A stretch of DNA of 64,000 bases from Actinomycetes bacterium. GTDB taxonomy: Bacteria; Actinomycetota; Actinomycetes; Propionibacteriales; Propionibacteriaceae. The translations under genes were made by a program, and so were the position numbers. Each line of letters starts with the position of its first letter. The stretch's first letter is position 1. The stretch spans positions 1-64,000 of the forward strand of contig JAEVYS010000093.1 in the NCBI GenBank assembly GCA_023392635.1, in the 5' to 3' direction. This document shows, one piece after another, positions 59,965 through 64,000 of the stretch. The notes under the pieces are model-generated. The model was not told the origin of the DNA, searched no databases, and worked only from the letters and a program-made list of their open reading frames with translations.

Positions 59965-60103
59965 GGCGCATTGTCAGGCTCGCGCCGGCGTCGCACCGAT
60001 TCCCGCCTGCAACCCCGGATCGCTTAGGCTCTTTCCAGGCGAGGAGCGCGGACGACGACCGCGGGCCCCGCGCGCCCCCCGAAACCCCCATCCTGGACGG
60101 CTG

Positions 60104-61873
60104 ATGACTCCCCCCCTGATTCGCGTTCCGCTCCTGCTTGCCTGCGTCCTCGCGCTCCTCCTCGTCCCGGCCGCCCCGGCCCGCGCGACGAGCAGGTCGG
60201 GGACGGACTCGCGTCCCGTCGGCGTGAAAGTCTTCTCCGAGGCATCGCCGTTCTACCAGAAGCTGCCCGACACGACGCCGACGGCGTCGAACTCCAAGAC
60301 CCTCGTTGCCAGCCTCAACCAGCAGGCGCACCAGTTCTACGGGACGGAGGACGTGCCGAGCATCGGGGTGAACACCAACCGCTTCACCCCCGGCCTCTAC
60401 GTCGCCCGCAGCACCGACCCGGTGTACGACATCAAGGGCTGGAACTGCCAGCACAAGTGGAACGGGTGGGACGCAGAGCTGAACCGGCAGTTGCAGGGCG
60501 TCCACGTCCCCGACGACCTGCAGCCCGACCCGACCACCGACGGCTCGGTCTCGATCTACAACCCCGACACCAACGAGATCGTCGAGTTGTGGAAGGCCCA
60601 GAAGGTGAACGGGGAGTGGCAGGCCTGCTGGGGAGGGAAGATCTCGCACACCGACCAGGCCCTGGGCAGCTTCGCGTTCCCGTACGGCGCCTCCGCCAGC
60701 GGGCTCTCGCTGTGGAGCCTGGTGATCCGCCAGAAGGAGTTGCTCGACGGACGGATCGACCACGTCATCAACCTCGCACTCCCCCGCACCAAGGCGGGCA
60801 CCATCAGCTGGCCCGGCAACCGGACCGACGGCAACACCCGCGGCGAGGAACTGGCGATCGGCCAGATGCTGCGCCTGCCGGCGAGCCTCAACCTGGACAA
60901 GCTGAAGCTGTCCCCCGCCGCCCGGACGATCGCCCGCGCGGCGCAGGAGTACGGCATCCTCATCACCGACACGTCCGGCTCGGTGGCGTTCTCCGCCGAG
61001 AACCCGATCGCGCTCGCCAAGGACCAGAACGGGACGATCTTCCGGGGACGCTGGCCCTTCCAGGAGATGCTCGGCGACCCGTCGAAGGGCGAGGACACCT
61101 TCCCGCTGGAGAAGCTGGTCGCGCTGCCGCTCGACTACCAGGCCCCGGCCAGCGCCACACAGCCGCAGCTGCCGCCCAGTGCCCCCGCGCCGAAGACGAA
61201 CACTGCCTACGCCAAGGCCGTGAAGAAGGCGCGTCCCTCGCTCTACTGGAGGCTTTCGGACACCGGCACCACCGCCGCCGACTCCAGCGGGAAGAAGCGC
61301 ACCGGCACGTTCCGCGGGGTCGCCCGTGGCGTGGCCGGCGCGCTCGCCGGGAACACGGCCGTCCAGACCTACGGCGACGCGACGTCGGGGGTGTACCGCT
61401 CGGGCTCGGGAACGCCCTCGAAGAAGTTCACGGCACAGGTGTGGTTCCGGACGAGCACGACGCTCGGTGGCAAGATCTTCGGCTTCGAGAACACCAGGAC
61501 CGGCAAGGGCAGCCGCGCGGACCGGTCGCTCTACATGACGAACGACGGCAGGCTCGCGTTCGGTACGTTCACCGGCACGGTGCAGCGCGTGGTCAGCACC
61601 ACGTCCTACAACGACGACCGGTGGCACCAGGCGACAGCCACCCAGACGACCTCGGGCACGCGCCTGTACGTCGACGGAGTACTGGTCGCGAGCAACCCGG
61701 TCAAGAGCGCCCAGTCAGGCTCCGGGTACTGGCGCCTGGGGGGCGGGAAGCTCGACGGCTGGCCGCAGCAGCCGAGCAGTTCCTACTTCGCCGGCGCTCT
61801 GGACGAGTTCGCCGTCTACGGTTCCGCTCTGAGCGCGGCCACGATCGCCGGGATCTACAAGGCGGCCTCCTGA
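60104..61873 (+). CDS. Secreted protein with C-terminal LamG/concanavalin-like domain
   Basis: 589 residues. Signal peptide (LLLACVLALLLVPAAPARATS). Residues about 35-350 are a conserved unnamed domain (HQFYGTEDVPSIGVNTNRF, VYDIKGWNCQHKWNGWDAEL, LGSFAFPYGASASGLSLWSLVI). The last 215 residues are a LamG-like beta sandwich (LYWRLSDTGTTAADSSGKKRTG..., AGALDEFAVYGSALSAATI). Probably binds a cell-surface or external glycan. No LPXTG signal. ATG at 60104, GGACGG upstream. Its partner genes are not evident. Confidence 0.75.
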   Translation: MTPPLIRVPLLLACVLALLLVPAAPARATSRSGTDSRPVGVKVFSEASPFYQKLPDTTPTASNSKTLVASLNQQAHQFYGTEDVPSIGVNTNRFTPGLYVARSTDPVYDIKGWNCQHKWNGWDAELNRQLQGVHVPDDLQPDPTTDGSVSIYNPDTNEIVELWKAQKVNGEWQACWGGKISHTDQALGSFAFPYGASASGLSLWSLVIRQKELLDGRIDHVINLALPRTKAGTISWPGNRTDGNTRGEELAIGQMLRLPASLNLDKLKLSPAARTIARAAQEYGILITDTSGSVAFSAENPIALAKDQNGTIFRGRWPFQEMLGDPSKGEDTFPLEKLVALPLDYQAPASATQPQLPPSAPAPKTNTAYAKAVKKARPSLYWRLSDTGTTAADSSGKKRTGTFRGVARGVAGALAGNTAVQTYGDATSGVYRSGSGTPSKKFTAQVWFRTSTTLGGKIFGFENTRTGKGSRADRSLYMTNDGRLAFGTFTGTVQRVVSTTSYNDDRWHQATATQTTSGTRLYVDGVLVASNPVKSAQSGSGYWRLGGGKLDGWPQQPSSSYFAGALDEFAVYGSALSAATIAGIYKAAS

Positions 61874-61904
61874 GCCCGGCCCGACACCGCCGGGCCGACG
61901 CGGT

Positions 61905-63287
61905 TCAGCGCCGGGCGAGTCGGACGAGCAGGAGCGCCTCGGCGAGGATCGCCTTCTCGAAGGTGGCCAGGTCGAGTGACTCGTTCGGGCTGTGCGGGCT
62001 GCCCTGCGGATCCATCACCGCCGTGACGACGACTGCCGCGTCCGGGAACTGGGTCGCGAGGTCAGCGATGAACGGGATCGAGCCGCCGACACCGAGGTCA
62101 ACGGGCGGCACGCCGTACGCTTCGGCGAGCGCACTGCGGGCGTCCGCGGCCGCCCAGTTGTCGGTGCCGAGGAAGCCCGCGCCGTAGTCGACATCGGAGA
62201 ACTCCAGCCGGGCGCCGAACGGGGCATGGGCGAGCAGGTGATCCCTGATCGCCTCGTAGGCCCGCCGCGGGTCCTGGCTCGGCGACACCCGGGCGCTGAG
62301 GACGACCGTGACCTCCGGGCTGAGCGTGTTCGAGGCCTCGGCGACGCTCGGGGCGTCGATCCCGGTGACGGTGATCGACGGCTGGTTCCAGAGGCGGTCG
62401 AGCAGCTTCCCCCGTCCGATGGTCGCGGTCGAGGCCGGCAGCTCGGACTCCTCGCGCAGCCGCTGTTCGGAGTACTCCGGGGTGTCCGCCTCCCGGCGCT
62501 CGAGACCGCTGACGGCGACCGAGCCGTCGTGGTCCCAGAGGGTGCCGAGGAGTGTGATGGCGGCCAGCATGGCGTCCGGGACGGCGCCGCCGAACATGCC
62601 CGAATGGAGACCGTGGTCGAGGGTGCGCACGGTGAGGGTGAAGCGCGTCGTCCCCCGGAGCGAGACCGTGACGCCGGGGGTGCGGGTGTCCCAGTTGACG
62701 GCGTCGGTGACGATGATGAGGTCTGCGGCCAGGTTGTCGTGGTGGTCGGTGAGGAACTGGCCGAACGAGCGGGAACCGGACTCCTCCTCGCCCTCCACGA
62801 ACAGCGTGACCCCGACGCCGAGGTCGTCCCCGAGGACGGTTCGCAGGACGCGGAGGGCCGCCAGGTGGGTCATCACGCCGCCCTTGTCGTCCCCGGTGCC
62901 GCGACCGAACAGCCTCCCGTCCCGCTCCGTGGCCTCCAGCGGGGGCGACGTCCACAGCTTCTCGTCGCCCATCGGCTGCACGTCGTGGTGGGCGTAGAGC
63001 AGGAGGTGTGGTTTGCCGGGCGCCGCGCGACGCACGGCGAGGACCGCCGGGTGCCCTTGTCGCCCGGTCTCGGGGATCGTTGCCGTGTGGATGCCGACCT
63101 CGTCGAAGACGCCGGTCTCCTCCGCCAGGTCGCGCACCGCTTCGGCGCTGCGCAACACGTCGCGGGGATCGAACGCGTCCGCGGAGATCGACGGGATCGC
63201 TACGAGCGTCCTGAGGTCGTCGATGGCGCGCGGCAGCGCATCAGAGGTGGCGGAGCGCAGGACGGCAGTGAGGTCGGTGTCGGACAC
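61905..63287 (-). CDS. M20 family metallodipeptidase
   Basis: 460 residues of the M20/M25/M40 dipeptidase group, cytosolic and dizinc. Metal ligands: HHDVQP (about residue 99), GTGDDKGG (about 130), EGEEESGS (about 163), DAVN (about 190), and a late histidine in PHSPNESL. The dimerisation domain fits the middle. The GTG at 63287 is chosen; the ATG at 63296 would place GGAAGG directly against it. A hairpin covers this initiation region. Confidence 0.9.
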   Translation of the reverse strand: MSDTDLTAVLRSATSDALPRAIDDLRTLVAIPSISADAFDPRDVLRSAEAVRDLAEETGVFDEVGIHTATIPETGRQGHPAVLAVRRAAPGKPHLLLYAHHDVQPMGDEKLWTSPPLEATERDGRLFGRGTGDDKGGVMTHLAALRVLRTVLGDDLGVGVTLFVEGEEESGSRSFGQFLTDHHDNLAADLIIVTDAVNWDTRTPGVTVSLRGTTRFTLTVRTLDHGLHSGMFGGAVPDAMLAAITLLGTLWDHDGSVAVSGLERREADTPEYSEQRLREESELPASTATIGRGKLLDRLWNQPSITVTGIDAPSVAEASNTLSPEVTVVLSARVSPSQDPRRAYEAIRDHLLAHAPFGARLEFSDVDYGAGFLGTDNWAAADARSALAEAYGVPPVDLGVGGSIPFIADLATQFPDAAVVVTAVMDPQGSPHSPNESLDLATFEKAILAEALLLVRLARR

Positions 63288-63289
63288 GA

Positions 63290-63320
63290 CCCCCATCCTT
63301 CCACCACCGGAAGGAGGGGG
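63290..63320 (-). promoter_or_regulatory. Hairpin over the M20 ribosome-binding region
   Basis: GGAAGG (63309-63314) pairs with CCTTCC (63297-63302) and GGGGG (63316-63320) with CCCCC (63290-63294), an 11-bp interrupted stem with a 6-base loop. On the minus-strand mRNA it contains the only Shine-Dalgarno-like sequences before the GTG at 63287. It could terminate the upstream GDPD transcript or hide the start site. Confidence 0.5.
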
Positions 63321-63339
63321 CCGCGTCCCTTCCGACGCG

Positions 63340-64000
63340 TCAGCCGCGTGCCGCCTTCACCCCGAGGTCGGGGTTGTCGGTGAAGAACTGGTCCATGCCG
63401 GCGCGGAGGAACGTCCGGATCTCACCGATCAGGTCGCCCGGCTGGGCGGGGTCGGCGCTGCTTCGGAACTCGGCGGGCAGGAACGTGTTCTCCCTCCGGA
63501 AGGTCCAGCCGACGACGGTGAGACCCGCGCGGTGGGCGTCCCTGATCACCGGGGTCGGCTGGCCGAGGCGGTCGTCGGCGGTGCGCGGGATCATCAGGTT
63601 CTTGCACAGACCCACCTGATCGGCGTAGCGGCTGATCTTGCGCAAGCCCTGGGCGGTGACCATGTCGGCGTAGGTGGTCGGACGTCCCTGTGCGACCTGG
63701 TCGTAGGGGGCACCCTGGCAGTCGACCAGCTGCACGAGCTTCACCTTCGTCATGCGGTTGAGGCGCTGGAGGTTGCTGATCTCGAAACTCTGGATCACCA
63801 CGGGGTCGTGGCGGCGGGTGAGGCCGAACCGGTCGAGCAGCGCGACGGTCTTCCGCTCCATGTCGAAGCCGAGGCGGTGGAAGTAGGTCGAGTGCTTGAT
63901 CTCCGGGATGACGCCGACCTGCTTGCCCGAGCAGGTGCGCGATGAGGTCGCGATCCGCAGCACCTCCGCGAACGTCGGGACGCGGTACCTGCCGTTGTAG
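63340..64000 (-). CDS. Glycerophosphodiester phosphodiesterase, N-terminus cut off by window end
   Basis: The frame continues to the window edge (…YNGRYRVPTFAEVLRIA), so the gene is partial at its 5' end; 220 codons are visible. GDPD barrel parts: VIPEIKHS (metal ligand glutamate), PVVIQSFEISNLQRLN, KLVQLVDC and the last strand DQFFTDNPDLG. The type is that of secreted GlpQ-like enzymes, but the signal peptide would lie outside the window. Third GDPD domain in this window. It reads towards the M20 gene. Confidence 0.88.
   Translation of the reverse strand, partial: YNGRYRVPTFAEVLRIATSSRTCSGKQVGVIPEIKHSTYFHRLGFDMERKTVALLDRFGLTRRHDPVVIQSFEISNLQRLNRMTKVKLVQLVDCQGAPYDQVAQGRPTTYADMVTAQGLRKISRYADQVGLCKNLMIPRTADDRLGQPTPVIRDAHRAGLTVVGWTFRRENTFLPAEFRSSADPAQPGDLIGEIRTFLRAGMDQFFTDNPDLGVKAARG

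Noticed and set aside
1..64000. tRNA, rRNA, CRISPR array, prophage or insertion sequence
   Set aside because: No cloverleaf-like intergenic stretch, no spaced direct repeats of array type and no integrase, transposase or phage gene was found; all spacers are under 300 bases.

Overview
The window is GC-rich, densely coded DNA of a high-GC Gram-positive bacterium (Actinomycetota). RbpA, a Ppm1/Lnt pair, an Flp-type pilin, a pyrophosphate-type phosphofructokinase and a very long acyl-CoA dehydratase activase-like protein together point to the Propionibacteriaceae or close relatives; that family placement is inference. No rRNA, tRNA, CRISPR array, transposase or phage gene is visible, and no gene-free stretch exceeds 300 bases. 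It reads as core chromosome with a few accessory islands.

Layout. 1-9.99 kb: gcvP, a YihY/BrkB membrane protein and an aminotransferase; an inverted pair of REP-like palindromes; pfp, an orphan TadE-like protein, an LLM-type flavin oxidoreductase, and divergent MalY-type lyase and Sua5/YciO genes. 9.94-19.2 kb (mostly minus strand): the 1451-residue activase, a sulfite-oxidase-family molybdopterin enzyme, a satD/membrane/HD-domain operon, a CPBP protease, a YbaK deacylase and a small C2H2-finger protein. 19.4-26.4 kb: Flp pilin, lpdA, an XRE-MurA fusion, an 8-TM protein, a USP-like/ArsB-like pair and pdxY. 26.4-33.1 kb: GDPD plus an Atg22-like MFS protein, rbpA, the lnt-ppm1-fxsA operon and a stand-alone 5'-3' exonuclease. 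33.2-47.1 kb: a GGDEF-EAL protein, metX-metW, YqeY, CorA, two MFS exporters, ThpR, a DMT transporter, an AI-2E family protein, gnd, an alcohol dehydrogenase and a methyltransferase.

47.2-52.9 kb is the most unusual part. A membrane protein with two Rossmann-like regions and a ryanodine-receptor (RyR) domain converges, stop to stop, on a TIR-TM-glycerophosphodiesterase fusion. A cytidylate-kinase-like gene, a cupin and a flavin-type oxidase follow. 52.9-59.1 kb is a glycan-uptake operon on the minus strand (binding lipoprotein, two permeases, GH130 enzyme, secreted toroid-like protein). The end holds a two-TM protein, a secreted LamG protein, an M20 peptidase and a cut-off secreted GDPD.

Two genome-wide habits show. 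First, many transcription units start without a Shine-Dalgarno: a TANNNT -10 hexamer ends 6-8 bases before the start codon, which predicts leaderless mRNAs and was used to choose starts. Second, short GC-rich palindromes recur: a GGGGACGGTTCC-core family near 15, 5200 and 5260, and a TCCCGGG-type family near 8165 that also appears inside the coding sequence of the TIR-GDPD gene.
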